NCBI GenBank assembly: GCA_902810075.1
Contig: LR778135.1
Coordinates: 2,976,001 to 3,040,000, forward strand
Direction of reading: 5' to 3'
DNA: 64,000 nucleotides
From: Ruminococcaceae bacterium BL-6
Lineage (GTDB): Bacteria > Bacillota > Clostridia > Oscillospirales > Acutalibacteraceae
A program made the translations under genes and the position numbers. The notes below the pieces were generated by a model, which did no database searches, was not told the DNA's origin, and worked only from the letters and a program-made list of their open reading frames with translations. Positions within the stretch are counted from its first letter, which is position 1, and each line of letters opens with the position of its first letter. Shown here piece by piece: positions 33,708-43,218 of this stretch.

Positions 33708-35275
33708 ATTTTCTGGAATATATGGCCGCGAACCGGTCGCAGATCCTTTCCCTGCTGATCGAACATATCGAGCTGACCGCGATTTCCGTCGGGCTCGCGA
33801 TCCTGATCGGCGTGCCGCTCGGCATCCTGATCTGTTCGGTGCGGCCGCTCGAAAAGCCCGTGCTCGGTGTGTCGAGCGTGATCCAGGCCATCCCCAGCAT
33901 GGCGCTGCTCGGCTTTGCGATCCCCTTCCTCGGGATCGGCACCCTGCCCGCCGTCGTCACGGTCATCCTGTACTCTCTGCTGCCCATCATCAAGAACACC
34001 TATACGGGTATCTCCAACATCGCGCCCGAAATCACGGAGGCGGCGACGGGGATCGGCCTGACGAAATCCCAGATCCTCACCAGGGTGCAGATTCCGCTGG
34101 CGCTTCCCGTCATTATGGCGGGCGTGCGGATTTCCGCCGTCACCGCAGTGGGGCTGATGACGATCGCCGCGTTCATCGGCGCGGGAGGGCTCGGCTTCCT
34201 CGTGTTTTCGGGGATCCGCACCGTCAACAACAACCAGATCCTGGCGGGCGCCATACCGGCCTGTCTTCTGGCCCTGGCCGTGGATTTTCTGGTGGGGCTG
34301 GTAGAGAAGCTGGTCACGCCGATCAGCCTGCAGAGCGGGCGTTCCGCGGATAAGGCCCGCGTCAAAAGGGAACGCAGGACGCAGAAAGCGATCCTCGGCG
34401 TCTGTGCCGGCGCCATCGCCGCGACGTTTCTGTTCACCTCTCTGGCCGGCGGACGGCAGAGCGACAAGGTGATCCGCGTGGGAACGAAGGATTTCACGGA
34501 GCAGATGATCCTGGGGCATATCGTTTCGGACATGATTGAGGCCCACACCGACATTTCCGTGGAACGAAAGATCAATCTGGGCGGAACCCAAGTCTGCTTT
34601 TCCGCGCTGAAAGCGAACGAGATCGACCTTTACGTCGAGTATACCGGCACCGCTTACGGCGACACGCTGCAGTACCCGCCGATCAGCGATGTGGAAAAGG
34701 TTTACAGCACCGTCAAAAAGGACTTCAAGGAGAAATTCGACATCGAGGTCCTGAAGCAGATGGGCTTCAACAACACCTACACGCTGGCGGTCCGCCCGGA
34801 AACCGCTGAAAAATATCACCTGAAAACCTTCAGCGACCTTGCCAAAGCGGCGAAAAACCTGAGCGCCGGAACGACGCTGGAGTTCCTGAACCGCGACGAT
34901 GGGCTGCCCGGGGTGAAAAAGAAATACCAGTTCAGCTTTGCAAAGGAAGTGGGGCTCGACGGTTCGCCGCGCTATACGGCGCTGATGAACAAGGATGTGG
35001 ATGTGGTGGATGCGTTTTCCACCGACGGCCTGCTCAAAAAATTCGGACTGACCGTGCTGAAGGACGACAAATCGTTCTTCCCGCCCTATTATGCGATCCC
35101 GATCATGCGGAGCGAAACCCTGAAAAAGTATCCGGAGATCGTCCCGCTCCTGGAAAAAGTGGGCGACAAGCTGACGGATGAAGTCATGATGGACCTGAAC
35201 TATCAGGTCGACGAGCTCCAAAAGGAGCCCGAGGACGTCGCCCATGAATTTTTGGAAAAGCAGGGGCTGATCTGA
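33704..35275 (+). CDS. Osmolyte ABC transporter permease fused to binding protein (OpuCB-OpuCC type)
   Basis: 523 residues. Residues 1-210 are a BPD_transp_1 permease (about five membrane segments; EAATGIGLTKSQILTRVQIPLALPVI is the ATPase-contact loop). A further membrane segment near 230-250 anchors an OpuAC-type binding domain (GTKDFTEQMILGHIVSDMIE, INLGGTQVCFSALKANEIDL, YVEYTGTAYGD). Permease-binding protein fusions of this type are common in Firmicutes. Together with the ATPase it should import glycine betaine, carnitine or choline for osmotic protection. The overlap with the ATPase gene means coupled translation. Confidence 0.93.
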   Translation: MNFLEYMAANRSQILSLLIEHIELTAISVGLAILIGVPLGILICSVRPLEKPVLGVSSVIQAIPSMALLGFAIPFLGIGTLPAVVTVILYSLLPIIKNTYTGISNIAPEITEAATGIGLTKSQILTRVQIPLALPVIMAGVRISAVTAVGLMTIAAFIGAGGLGFLVFSGIRTVNNNQILAGAIPACLLALAVDFLVGLVEKLVTPISLQSGRSADKARVKRERRTQKAILGVCAGAIAATFLFTSLAGGRQSDKVIRVGTKDFTEQMILGHIVSDMIEAHTDISVERKINLGGTQVCFSALKANEIDLYVEYTGTAYGDTLQYPPISDVEKVYSTVKKDFKEKFDIEVLKQMGFNNTYTLAVRPETAEKYHLKTFSDLAKAAKNLSAGTTLEFLNRDDGLPGVKKKYQFSFAKEVGLDGSPRYTALMNKDVDVVDAFSTDGLLKKFGLTVLKDDKSFFPPYYAIPIMRSETLKKYPEIVPLLEKVGDKLTDEVMMDLNYQVDELQKEPEDVAHEFLEKQGLI

Positions 35276-35329
35276 GTTCACTTTCATTAGGCCTTGTTTG
35301 GAAAATAAAAAACGACGGATTTTCGAGAT

Positions 35330-35409
35330 AAAATTGTGCCGAACAAGGAAAAAAACGCAGGAATCCTTTCCGGATTCCGAGTATTTTTGACGCCGGGCGG
35401 CGCAATTTT
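35330..35409. repeat. Palindromic intergenic (REP-like) element
   Basis: Nested inverted repeats: outer arms AAAATTGTGCCG (35330-35341) and CGGCGCAATTTT (35398-35409), and an inner GGAATCC-TTTCC-GGATTCC. It lies in an otherwise empty 340-nt intergenic stretch and has the look of a REP or small MITE. Only one copy is seen in this window. Confidence 0.5.
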
Positions 35410-35532
35410 AGCCGAAATAGACTAGTTCCTCGATTTTTCAAACGGGGCCTAGAATTACGAAATGAATTTGTTTCCTCCCCCGCCTATGGCGGGAGAAAAT
35501 AAAACAAACTCCACCTCTTAACTGGAAACGCT

Positions 35533-35578
35533 AAAGCAAGGACGCATCCCAAAACGGGATGCGTCCTTGCTTTGTTTT
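35533..35578. terminator. Bidirectional terminator between converging operons
   Basis: The 18-bp perfect stem AAAGCAAGGACGCATCCC / GGGATGCGTCCTTGCTTT with a 5-nt loop is followed by GTTTTGA on the plus strand and an A/T-rich stretch on the minus. It serves the opuC-like operon (plus) and the sugar-transport operon (minus). Confidence 0.88.
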
Positions 35579-35619
35579 GACGGCCGTGCAAAGGCCGGAA
35601 GCTTTTCCCCTTTACAGCC

Positions 35620-37215
35620 TCAGCCGCTGCGGAATTCCGTCGGGGTCTTCCCGAAATGCTTTTTGAAGCAGACGGAAAAATAGCGCTGGTTGCTGTACCC
35701 GGTCCTCTCCGCGATATCCTGGATTTTGATGGTCGGGTCCCGGAGAAGCTCCATGGCCTTTTCCATGCGGACCCGGGTCAGATATTCCACAAAGGATTCC
35801 TTCGACTGCTGCCGGAAAATCTGGCGCAGGTAGTTGGAGCTGATATAAAGCACGGACGCGACATCGTCGATATTGAAATCGCTGTCCGAAATGTGGTCGT
35901 TGATGATATGCTTGGCGCGGTTGACGAGGGAATTTCCCTTTTCCTCGTTGAATTTCTGATAGCACGCGACGATATTCCCGATGAAGATCCGGAACCAGGA
36001 AAGGCAGCTTTCCAGATCCTGCGTGGCGAACAGGCCGTCGAAGCGGACCGTGAGATCGGCCTTTTCCCCATAGGTGACCTGCAGCTCCCGCAGGATCAGC
36101 ACCGTCAGCTTCAAAAAATAGGTTTTGATATACTCGAACCTGACATTCTGAAAGCCGGCCGCCTGTTCCGCCATGCGGTCGATCAGCTCGGCGCAGCGGC
36201 TGTACGGCTGATATTTCACGCTTTGCAGCAGGCTGTTTTCCAGCTCGGTGCTCATCCGGAATTCCATTCCCTGGTTCTGGGAAATGTCCTCGTAGTTGCA
36301 GAGCGTCCCTGTCGGCCGGCCGCCGGCGGCGAGCAGCGTGTTCATCGCCTCGCGGTACGATTTGCGGATCCCTTCCGCGCTCCCGTACTGGCGCCCGAGC
36401 GCGCCGCCGGCCTGAACGAAGGCGTGCTTTTTGGCGCCGGCCAGAAGCCGGTTGAGCGAGGCGTTGACCGTGCGGAAAAGCCTGCGGGTATCGGGGTCGT
36501 CGGACACGAGGATCAGCACCTCGCTGGAGCTGCCGATCATCATGTGGTACGCGCGGATGTCGGGCGGGAAGACGGTGCCGATCACGGCGGAAAGAAACTG
36601 GGCGAATTTTTCGGGGGCGTTCCTGCACTCCTGCGTACGGGCGGCCTTCAGCACCACGACGGTATAGCTTTTCCCCGTCAGGTCCAGCTCGACGAGCTTC
36701 GCCTTTTCCTGAATCGCCTTTTCGCTCAGCTCCTCATGGATGAGAGAATGGAAAAAGCGTTCCCGCAGGATGGGCAGGCTTTCCTGATACTTGCTCATCA
36801 TCTCGCCGATATCCTTCAAAAAGGTATCGTGCCGCATGATCTCGTCGAGCAGCTTCTGCGTGATCTCTTTGATCTTGACCGGGAGGACCGGCTTGATGAG
36901 GTAATCCCCCACCCCCAGCCGCACGGCGTTCTGCGCATACGAAAAATTTTCGTGCGCGCTGATGATGACCACCTTCGGGGAGTACCCGTTCTGATGCAGG
37001 GTCTCGATCAGTTCCAGCCCGTCGCAGCGCGGCATGGCGATATCGGTGAAGATGATGTCGGGGCGCTTTTTTTCAAAGACCTCGTATGCCTCCAGGCCGT
37101 CCCGGGCCGTCCAGACATGGCCGATGCTCGGGAACTGGCGGAGCAGATAATTCCGGATCCCCTCTTTCGTGATTTCGTCGTCGTCGGCGATCAGCAGGCT
37201 GTATTGATTGTTCAT
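35620..37215 (-). CDS. YesN-type response regulator with AraC domain
   Basis: About 531 residues. The N-terminal receiver domain has the acidic pair LLIADDDEITKEGI, phosphoacceptor Asp in IIFTDIAMPRCDGLEL and Lys in DYLIKPV. A middle region of about 280 residues is poorly conserved. The C-terminal AraC domain has two HTHs (DFNIDDVASVLYISSNYLRQIFRQ; IKIQDIAERTGYSNQRYFSVCF). ATG 37215 follows GGAGGA by 8 nt and overlaps the kinase stop by 4 nt; the longer frame to 37281 has no ribosome site. It should switch on the adjacent sugar ABC transporter genes. Confidence 0.92.
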   Translation of the reverse strand: MNNQYSLLIADDDEITKEGIRNYLLRQFPSIGHVWTARDGLEAYEVFEKKRPDIIFTDIAMPRCDGLELIETLHQNGYSPKVVIISAHENFSYAQNAVRLGVGDYLIKPVLPVKIKEITQKLLDEIMRHDTFLKDIGEMMSKYQESLPILRERFFHSLIHEELSEKAIQEKAKLVELDLTGKSYTVVVLKAARTQECRNAPEKFAQFLSAVIGTVFPPDIRAYHMMIGSSSEVLILVSDDPDTRRLFRTVNASLNRLLAGAKKHAFVQAGGALGRQYGSAEGIRKSYREAMNTLLAAGGRPTGTLCNYEDISQNQGMEFRMSTELENSLLQSVKYQPYSRCAELIDRMAEQAAGFQNVRFEYIKTYFLKLTVLILRELQVTYGEKADLTVRFDGLFATQDLESCLSWFRIFIGNIVACYQKFNEEKGNSLVNRAKHIINDHISDSDFNIDDVASVLYISSNYLRQIFRQQSKESFVEYLTRVRMEKAMELLRDPTIKIQDIAERTGYSNQRYFSVCFKKHFGKTPTEFRSG

Positions 37216-39032
37216 TCGGAATCCTCCTCCCCTCCGCCCGGGGAATCCCTCTGCGGGATGCGCAGGATCGCCCTGGTCCATTTTCCGGCCTCGCTCTCGT
37301 AAAAGAGGCCGTATTCGTCGCCGAAATAAAGCTTGATGCGCTCGTTGACATTATAGATCCCATAGCCGTCCTCCGGGACAAAGCTGCAGACGGCAAGCTG
37401 CTCGTTCATTTTTTTCAGCCGCTCCGGCTCGATGCCCGCGCCGTTGTCCATGACCTCCAGCGCGATGCCGCTCCGCTCATCCCGGGAAACGCGGATCGAG
37501 ATGTCCTTTTGCGGGCTGTCGCTGCACTGCACCCCGTGGAAGATCGCGTTTTCCACCAGCGGCTGCAAGGACAGCTTTAAGATAAGACAGCCCGTCAGGC
37601 TTTCGTCGAGGTCGAAATGATAGCTGATGGAATTCCCGTACCGGACCTTCTGGATCGCGAGATAGCTCTTTACCTGCTCGATCTCGTCGCTGATCGGAAT
37701 GACCGTTTTCCCTCCCCGGATGCGGTACTCGTAAAACCGGGCGAGCTCCGCCGCCAGCGTGCTGATCTCGTCGGATTTCCCTTCCGCGGCCAGCCAGATG
37801 ATGGAATTGAGCGTGTTATGTAAAAAATGCGGGTCGATCTGCGCCTGAAGCGCGTTGAGCTCCGCCTTCCGCTTCAGCGTCTGCTCCTGCCTGACGTTTT
37901 CCTTTTCCACCTTCAGCTGCTCGATCGTCAGGTTCAGCCTGGACACCAGGTTCCCCAGCTTTTCCACCATGTCGTTGAAGCAGAGGGCAAGCCTCCCCAC
38001 CTCGTTGTTGTAGCGGTACTCGTACCTTCGGGTGAAATCCCCCTTCGTCACCGCGAGCATGGCCCGCTGAAGCTGCTCCAGCGGGCGGATGATCCTCACG
38101 GAAAAGAAGAGTGAAAACGCCCCCGCGATCAGCGCGGAAAGGAAGATCAGAAAGACGACCAGATATTTGCTGCTGTTCAGCGCCGCCTTGTTCTGGGCTT
38201 TATCGGAGAACACCACCACCGCCCACGCGCTGGAATCCAGGCAGTCCGCGGAGATAATGTAGTCCCGGTTGTTTTCATCCCAGTGGGAAAGCTTCGGCGG
38301 AATCGTGACCATGCCCAGATAAGTCCGGGCCATGGCGTTGTCGTTCGAGGCGATCAGCCGCTTGCTCCGGTCGACAACGACGACATCCTCCGTGCCGATG
38401 ATGCTTTTCGAAAGGTATTTGTCCATCTCGTTGCTGTCGATGTTGATGATCAGGTAAACCTCGCCGAAATAGCCCGGGACGCTGACCCGCACCACCATCG
38501 GGATCACGTATTTGTCCCCTTTGAAGATCTCATCCCGGATCTTCGCGCCCTTGTAAAGGGTAGGGCCGCCGTTTTCCCGGTATTCCCGGTACAGGCGGGA
38601 TTTGAGGAAAGCGTAGCCCTCTTTCGGGTAAGAGGCCAGATCGTAAAAGGACCCCTTCGGCGTGTAGACGTAAATCGAGCTGATGAACGGGTCGCTCATC
38701 TTGATCTCCGAAATGAACCCGTTCATCCGCGTCATGGTCAGGGCATACTGGTACTCGTTGTCCTGCAGCAGGAATTCCCGCAGGGCGGACGTGTAGGACG
38801 GGCCGCTGACCAGCGTGTAGACCCGGCTGATGATGGAGCGCAGGCGCTCATCCATGTATTTGCTGATCTGGAGCGAAAGGGTCATGGCGTGGTTGGAAAG
38901 GTTCCGCTCCAGGTCGCGCGAGATATTGCGGTAGTAAGAAACCGAGAAGATCCCCGATACGATGACGGAAAGAGCGACGCTTAAAAGGATGATGCGGTTC
39001 CTCAAAGACATGCTTTTCAAAGAATGAACCAT
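37212..39032 (-). CDS. YesM-type sensor histidine kinase
   Basis: 606 residues. TM1 near residue 12-32 (NRIILLSVALSVIVSGIFSV), a large extracytoplasmic dCache-like sensor, TM2 near 285-307 (YLVVFLIFLSALIAGAFSLFFSV), a HAMP domain, then the pfam His_kinase domain with the phospho-His in QAQIDPHFLHNTLNSIIWLA and a HATPase with N box PLVENAIFHGVQ, EVMDNGAGIEPE and GYGIYNVNERIKL. Partner of the AraC-type regulator by gene overlap. The ligand is probably the sugar or sugar-loaded binding protein of the transporter upstream in the same operon. Confidence 0.93.
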   Translation of the reverse strand: MVHSLKSMSLRNRIILLSVALSVIVSGIFSVSYYRNISRDLERNLSNHAMTLSLQISKYMDERLRSIISRVYTLVSGPSYTSALREFLLQDNEYQYALTMTRMNGFISEIKMSDPFISSIYVYTPKGSFYDLASYPKEGYAFLKSRLYREYRENGGPTLYKGAKIRDEIFKGDKYVIPMVVRVSVPGYFGEVYLIINIDSNEMDKYLSKSIIGTEDVVVVDRSKRLIASNDNAMARTYLGMVTIPPKLSHWDENNRDYIISADCLDSSAWAVVVFSDKAQNKAALNSSKYLVVFLIFLSALIAGAFSLFFSVRIIRPLEQLQRAMLAVTKGDFTRRYEYRYNNEVGRLALCFNDMVEKLGNLVSRLNLTIEQLKVEKENVRQEQTLKRKAELNALQAQIDPHFLHNTLNSIIWLAAEGKSDEISTLAAELARFYEYRIRGGKTVIPISDEIEQVKSYLAIQKVRYGNSISYHFDLDESLTGCLILKLSLQPLVENAIFHGVQCSDSPQKDISIRVSRDERSGIALEVMDNGAGIEPERLKKMNEQLAVCSFVPEDGYGIYNVNERIKLYFGDEYGLFYESEAGKWTRAILRIPQRDSPGGGEEDSE

Positions 39033-39099
39033 CGGAAATCCCCTCGGTTTTGCAGCGCGGGAGCCTGCGGCATTTCCGCTGAGGCGCGGAGCCGCCGTG

Positions 39100-39942
39100 T
39101 CAGCCCTTGACGGCGCCGGCCGTCAGTCCGGCGATGAACTGTTTGTTGGTGAAGAAGTAAAGGGTCAGGACCGGGATGATGGCAAGCGACGCGCCCGCCA
39201 GCATGATGTGCCACTCCGCCGCGGCGAACACGCTGTATTTCAGCTGGACGACCGCCACCGTGAGGGTGGTCAGCTTTTTGTTGGACATGGTCATGACCAG
39301 CGTGGTGATATAGTCGTTCCAGGTGTTGCGGAATGTGAACAGGGCCACGACGCCCAGGATCGGGCGGATCAGCGGCATAATGATCTGCCACCAGGTTCTG
39401 AAAATGCTGCACCCGTCGATGCGGGCGGCCTCATCCAGCTCTTTGGGCACCCCCTTGACAAAGCCCTGCACCAGAAAGACGTTGGTGATCTGCCCCCCGG
39501 TCAGCACCAGCACCAGCGACAGCATGGATTTGCTCATGCCGATCTTGTCGAGCATCTGCATGATCGGATACAGCGCGACGGCGCCGATGGAAACGAACAT
39601 CATGGCGGCGTAGCTGACCGTCATCAGCTTTTTCCCGGCAAAGTCGAACCGCGCCAGAATATACCCGGAAAGGGATGTGGTGATCACCGCGAGCGCCATC
39701 GTCGCCAGGCTGACGATCAGGCTGTTCTTCCCGTATTCCAGAAAATTGGATTTGATAAAGGCGGTGTAATAGTTCTGCCACTGGGGAACCGCGGGCAGGA
39801 TCGAGTTCCCCAGAGTCAGCTCGGCGTTCGTCTTCAGCGAACCGAGCAGTGCATATATAACAGGATACACCGTAAAGACGATCAGCACAAGTACGACCGC
39901 CCAGGAAATGATTTTTCCAAATAAGGTTCCGATCTTCTGCAT
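39100..39942 (-). CDS. Sugar ABC transporter permease, MalG/CUT1 type
   Basis: 280 residues with six membrane segments. The EAA loop, which docks to the ATPase, reads ELDEAARIDGCSIFRTWWQIIMPL. The start MQKIGTLFGKIISWAVVLVLIVFTVYPVIYALLGS and end TNKQFIAGLTAGAVKG are standard for CUT1 permeases. It pairs with the permease 34 nt upstream. No ATPase is encoded here; CUT1 systems often share an MsmX-type ATPase encoded elsewhere. Confidence 0.92.
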   Translation of the reverse strand: MQKIGTLFGKIISWAVVLVLIVFTVYPVIYALLGSLKTNAELTLGNSILPAVPQWQNYYTAFIKSNFLEYGKNSLIVSLATMALAVITTSLSGYILARFDFAGKKLMTVSYAAMMFVSIGAVALYPIMQMLDKIGMSKSMLSLVLVLTGGQITNVFLVQGFVKGVPKELDEAARIDGCSIFRTWWQIIMPLIRPILGVVALFTFRNTWNDYITTLVMTMSNKKLTTLTVAVVQLKYSVFAAAEWHIMLAGASLAIIPVLTLYFFTNKQFIAGLTAGAVKG

Positions 39943-39976
39943 CTGTTTTCCTCCTGTTTTTGCGATGCGTTCCCAT

Positions 39977-40903
39977 TCAGTAGATATCGTCGAGCTTTCT
40001 GGAAAGGACCAGATAGATGACCGTGACGATGCCGACGATTCCGGCGGCGACCACGCTGACCGCGGCGCCGTAGCCGAACTGGGTGGAAATCATGGAGCCG
40101 GGCGCGATCGGGAAGAAGAACTGATACGCGTACAGGAACATGATCATGGTCGCGTTGACGGGGCCGCCCTCGGTCAGGACCATCACGGTGCTCATATCCT
40201 GGAACGCGATGACGATCGAAAGCATCAGGATCATTTTCAGAACCGGCCCGAGCATCGGCAGGGTGATATACCAGACGCGCTGCCACCAGTTGGCGCCGTC
40301 CAGGCTGGCGCTTTCATAGGTGTCCTCCGGAATCCCCTGAAGCCCGGCGAGAAAATAGATCATATAGTTGCCCAGCCCGCCCCAGATTCCGATGATGACG
40401 ACCGTCATCATGGCGTGCTGCTGCCCCAGCCAGTTGATGGGAAGGCTCGTCAGGCCGAGCCGCATGATGTATTTATTGACCTCGCCATTATAAACATTGA
40501 ACAGAAGATAAAACACCAGCGCCATAACGGCGGAGCTCATAATGGTGGGCAGAAACAGGGTCGCGCGCAGAAAGCCCGCCCCCTTGAGCGTCTTCTTGTT
40601 CAGCATCAGCGCGGAGAAAAAGGCAAGCGGAATCACCAGCCCGATTTTGCCCGCCGCGTAGACGAACGTGTTTTTGACCGAGATCCAGAATACGGGGTCG
40701 TTCGTAAAAAGCCGCTTGAAATTATCGAGCCCCACAAAAGCAGGGGCTCCGGTCCCCAATCCCCCATAGGAATAAAACATGAACCGGCAGGTCCAGATGA
40801 TCGGATAGACGGACAGCAGCAAAAAGAGGAGAAGGTTCGGCGCCAGCATGCCGTAAATCTGCGCGTTCTCTTTCCAGCCTCTTTTGATTCCGGTCTTTTT
40901 CAC
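39977..40903 (-). CDS. Sugar ABC transporter permease, MalF/UgpA type
   Basis: 308 residues with six membrane segments. Marks are YGMLAPNLLLFLLLSVYPII, GLDNFKRLF and the EAA loop TYESASLDGANWWQRVWYITLPML. It forms a heterodimer with the MalG-type permease. The gene follows the binding-protein gene after 84 nt that contain a hairpin, which may lower its expression relative to the binding protein. Confidence 0.92.
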   Translation of the reverse strand: MKKTGIKRGWKENAQIYGMLAPNLLLFLLLSVYPIIWTCRFMFYSYGGLGTGAPAFVGLDNFKRLFTNDPVFWISVKNTFVYAAGKIGLVIPLAFFSALMLNKKTLKGAGFLRATLFLPTIMSSAVMALVFYLLFNVYNGEVNKYIMRLGLTSLPINWLGQQHAMMTVVIIGIWGGLGNYMIYFLAGLQGIPEDTYESASLDGANWWQRVWYITLPMLGPVLKMILMLSIVIAFQDMSTVMVLTEGGPVNATMIMFLYAYQFFFPIAPGSMISTQFGYGAAVSVVAAGIVGIVTVIYLVLSRKLDDIY

Positions 40904-40936
40904 GGGTTCCGGCCCTCCTTTCAGACTTAAAATTTT

Positions 40937-40970
40937 CTGATGCGGAGTGCCGTCGGGCGCTCCGCATCAG
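40937..40970 (-). promoter_or_regulatory. Intercistronic hairpin between binding protein and permease genes
   Basis: The stem CTGATGCGGAG / CTCCGCATCAG lies in the short gap after the binding-protein stop, with no T-run. Such hairpins usually protect the upstream mRNA end or partly terminate, giving excess binding protein. Confidence 0.6.
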
Positions 40971-40987
40971 ATGTTTCCCCTATTCGA

Positions 40988-42394
40988 TCAGCCGTTCGGA
41001 TTCGCGGGATCCCAGTTTGCAATCTTTATCTCTTTGCCCTTGCCTTCCTTGATCCCCTTCTGAAGGGCGGCGTTGTAGCGGTCGGTCAAAGCCTTCAGGC
41101 CGCTGTCGATCGGCTCGCTGCCGAGGATCATGGCCGCCAGGGCGGTGTACTGGTCGTTGCCCTCCACGACGACCGCCTGGCTGTTCAGCTCCTGCGGCGT
41201 TGCGGGCCAGAATTTGTCGGTGTCGCCCAAAAGCCCGTTCTCTTTCCCCTTCAGGATCTCGGGCGCCTTGACCTTGTCTTTCAGGTCATCCACCATGACG
41301 CTGCTCAGGCCGGCTTCATGGTAGGCCTTGACGAAGTCGTCGGAATAGAACACGTCGTTGCAGACCTTCCACGCTTTTTCCGGCGCCTTGCAGGTCTTGG
41401 TGATCATGTAGCCCTTGTAAGGCTGGATCGACTGGGAATAGACCTTTCCGTCGATCGTCGGAAGCTGCGCCACGTTCCATTTTTCCTTTGTGGGGAACTG
41501 GCTCTGGTAAACGCCGGGGTCCGCGTGCGACCAGGAGATGTACATGCCGATCTTGCCCGCGGCGAACTGCGTGCGCAGCGGGTCGATGTCGAGGGACTCG
41601 CAGCCGGGGAACGCGATGCCGGTGGTAAAGATGGTGTTGAACTCCTTGACGGCCTCTTTGTACATGGAGAAGTCGTATTTTCCGGTGGCGAAATCATAGC
41701 CCTGCTTCGGCCCGCCGGACCGCTCCACGATGAAATCGATCGAACGCTGAAGCGCGGAGGACGGGCTCTTGAGGTTCATCGCAAAGCCGTAGACGCCCTC
41801 CCCTTTTAGCTTGTCGGTGATGGTCTTCGCAGTCTTGGTCATCTCCGCCATCGTTTTCGGCGGCCCCTGGATCCCGCATTTTTCAAAAATGCCCTCGTTG
41901 TAAAACAGCCGCCCTGTGCTGCCGAACACAGGGATGTAATACAGCTTGCCATCCATGGCGTCGATTCCTTCCGACACAAGGCTCTTGTACCGTTCCTTCT
42001 GCTCGGCGGTCATGTACTGGTCGATGCTGACGTACTGGCCCTGGTTGACGTATTTGGTGAAAATGTCCGTCATGCCGGAAACGCCCACCAGGTCGGGGCC
42101 GCTGTTCGTCGAATAGGCCATGTCGAGCGCCTGCTCGAAGTTGTCCGTATACATCTGATAGTCGACGAAGATGCCGTCCTTGTTCGTCTTGTTGTACTCG
42201 TCCACCCTGGGCTGGATAAAGCTGGCGTCGTGCCGGTCGCGCGTCCACAGGACGATCGTGGTTTTCTCGCCGGAAGCCGTGCCCTGCGGCGCGGCAGCCG
42301 ACGAGGTGGAAGCGGTTCCTCCGCCGCCGCAGCCTGCGAGCGTGCTCATGGCAAGGGCACCGGCCAACAACACCGATAACATCTTTTTCATCAT
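40988..42394 (-). CDS. Extracellular sugar-binding lipoprotein (CUT1 ABC transporter)
   Basis: 468 residues. Signal peptide MMKKMLSVLLAGALAMSTLAGC with a lipobox (LAGC) and a Gly/Ser/Ala-rich linker, then a family-1 solute-binding fold: KTTIVLWTRDRHDASFIQP, DGIFVDYQMYTDNFEQALDM, GVSGMTDIFTKYV, LYYIPVFGSTGRLFYN and FAAGKIGMYISWS. First gene of a five-gene operon with two permeases, YesM and YesN. The sugar is unknown, and no glycosidase is encoded nearby. Confidence 0.93.
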   Translation of the reverse strand: MMKKMLSVLLAGALAMSTLAGCGGGGTASTSSAAAPQGTASGEKTTIVLWTRDRHDASFIQPRVDEYNKTNKDGIFVDYQMYTDNFEQALDMAYSTNSGPDLVGVSGMTDIFTKYVNQGQYVSIDQYMTAEQKERYKSLVSEGIDAMDGKLYYIPVFGSTGRLFYNEGIFEKCGIQGPPKTMAEMTKTAKTITDKLKGEGVYGFAMNLKSPSSALQRSIDFIVERSGGPKQGYDFATGKYDFSMYKEAVKEFNTIFTTGIAFPGCESLDIDPLRTQFAAGKIGMYISWSHADPGVYQSQFPTKEKWNVAQLPTIDGKVYSQSIQPYKGYMITKTCKAPEKAWKVCNDVFYSDDFVKAYHEAGLSSVMVDDLKDKVKAPEILKGKENGLLGDTDKFWPATPQELNSQAVVVEGNDQYTALAAMILGSEPIDSGLKALTDRYNAALQKGIKEGKGKEIKIANWDPANPNG

Positions 42395-42439
42395 AAAGCT
42401 CCTTCCAAAAATTCAGTCTCAATCAGACCTCCTGTTTTC

Positions 42440-42467
42440 ATTATAGTAAATTTTATACAAATTACAA
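42440..42467 (-). promoter_or_regulatory. Promoter of the sugar transport operon
   Basis: On the minus strand TTGTAA (42467-42462) and TATAAT (42445-42440) are separated by 16 nt in AT-rich DNA. The start of the binding-protein gene follows about 45 nt later behind GGAAGGAGC. Confidence 0.6.
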
Positions 42468-42584
42468 TTTAAAATATAATGATATTGTGTTCAATTTATG
42501 ACGGTATGCGGGCACGTCCTCCTTTACATGCGGAGGGCCGGAATGATATAATAACCACAGTCAGTCTTTTTAGGGGGTGGGAAT

Positions 42585-42974
42585 ATGGTTCTGGCGATGG
42601 CTTTTATGTATCTGATTACCCTGACGTTCCTTTTGGTCGGCAATATTTTGAAAAAGCACTATTCCGAATTTCCGGACACGACCGTTGGCTTCCACGCGGG
42701 GAAGCTGGCCCGGAAAAACCGGCGGACCTGGGAGGAAGCCAACCGCTACGCGGGAAACTACTGCACGCGCTCGAGCCTGCTCCTTCTGGCCGCGGATGCT
42801 CTTGTCATGCTCGGCTATCTGTTTCGGAGAGCCGTCTTTTCCGAACTGCAGTGGGCCATTTTCGTCTGTGTCTACATCCTCGGTTCGGTGGCCCTTCAGC
42901 TTCTTTTTCTGTTCGTTCTGACCTCGCGCCGTTTAAAACGCAGGTTTCACAGCGACGGCAGCGCAAAGCTTTAA
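42585..42974 (+). CDS. SdpI/YhfL-family membrane protein
   Basis: 129 residues with three hydrophobic segments (MAFMYLITLTFLLVGNIL, SSLLLLAADALVMLGYLF, AIFVCVYILGSVALQLLFLFVL). The motif TVGFHAGKLARKNRRTWEEANRYAGN is the conserved loop of the SdpI family, whose founder gives immunity to the SdpC toxin in Bacillus; most members have unknown roles. GGGGGTGGG precedes the ATG. The gene runs toward the poly-C anomaly that follows. Confidence 0.8.
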   Translation: MVLAMAFMYLITLTFLLVGNILKKHYSEFPDTTVGFHAGKLARKNRRTWEEANRYAGNYCTRSSLLLLAADALVMLGYLFRRAVFSELQWAIFVCVYILGSVALQLLFLFVLTSRRLKRRFHSDGSAKL

Positions 42975-42983
42975 AACACAACA

Positions 42984-43204
<221 letters not shown>

Positions 43205-43218
43205 TAAAATTTTCCGCT

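Noticed and set aside
33668..35287. A long minus-strand frame opposite the osmolyte permease gene
   Set aside because: The translated product is Arg/Gly/Asp-rich without motifs, and the plus strand carries an unmistakable permease-binding protein fusion.
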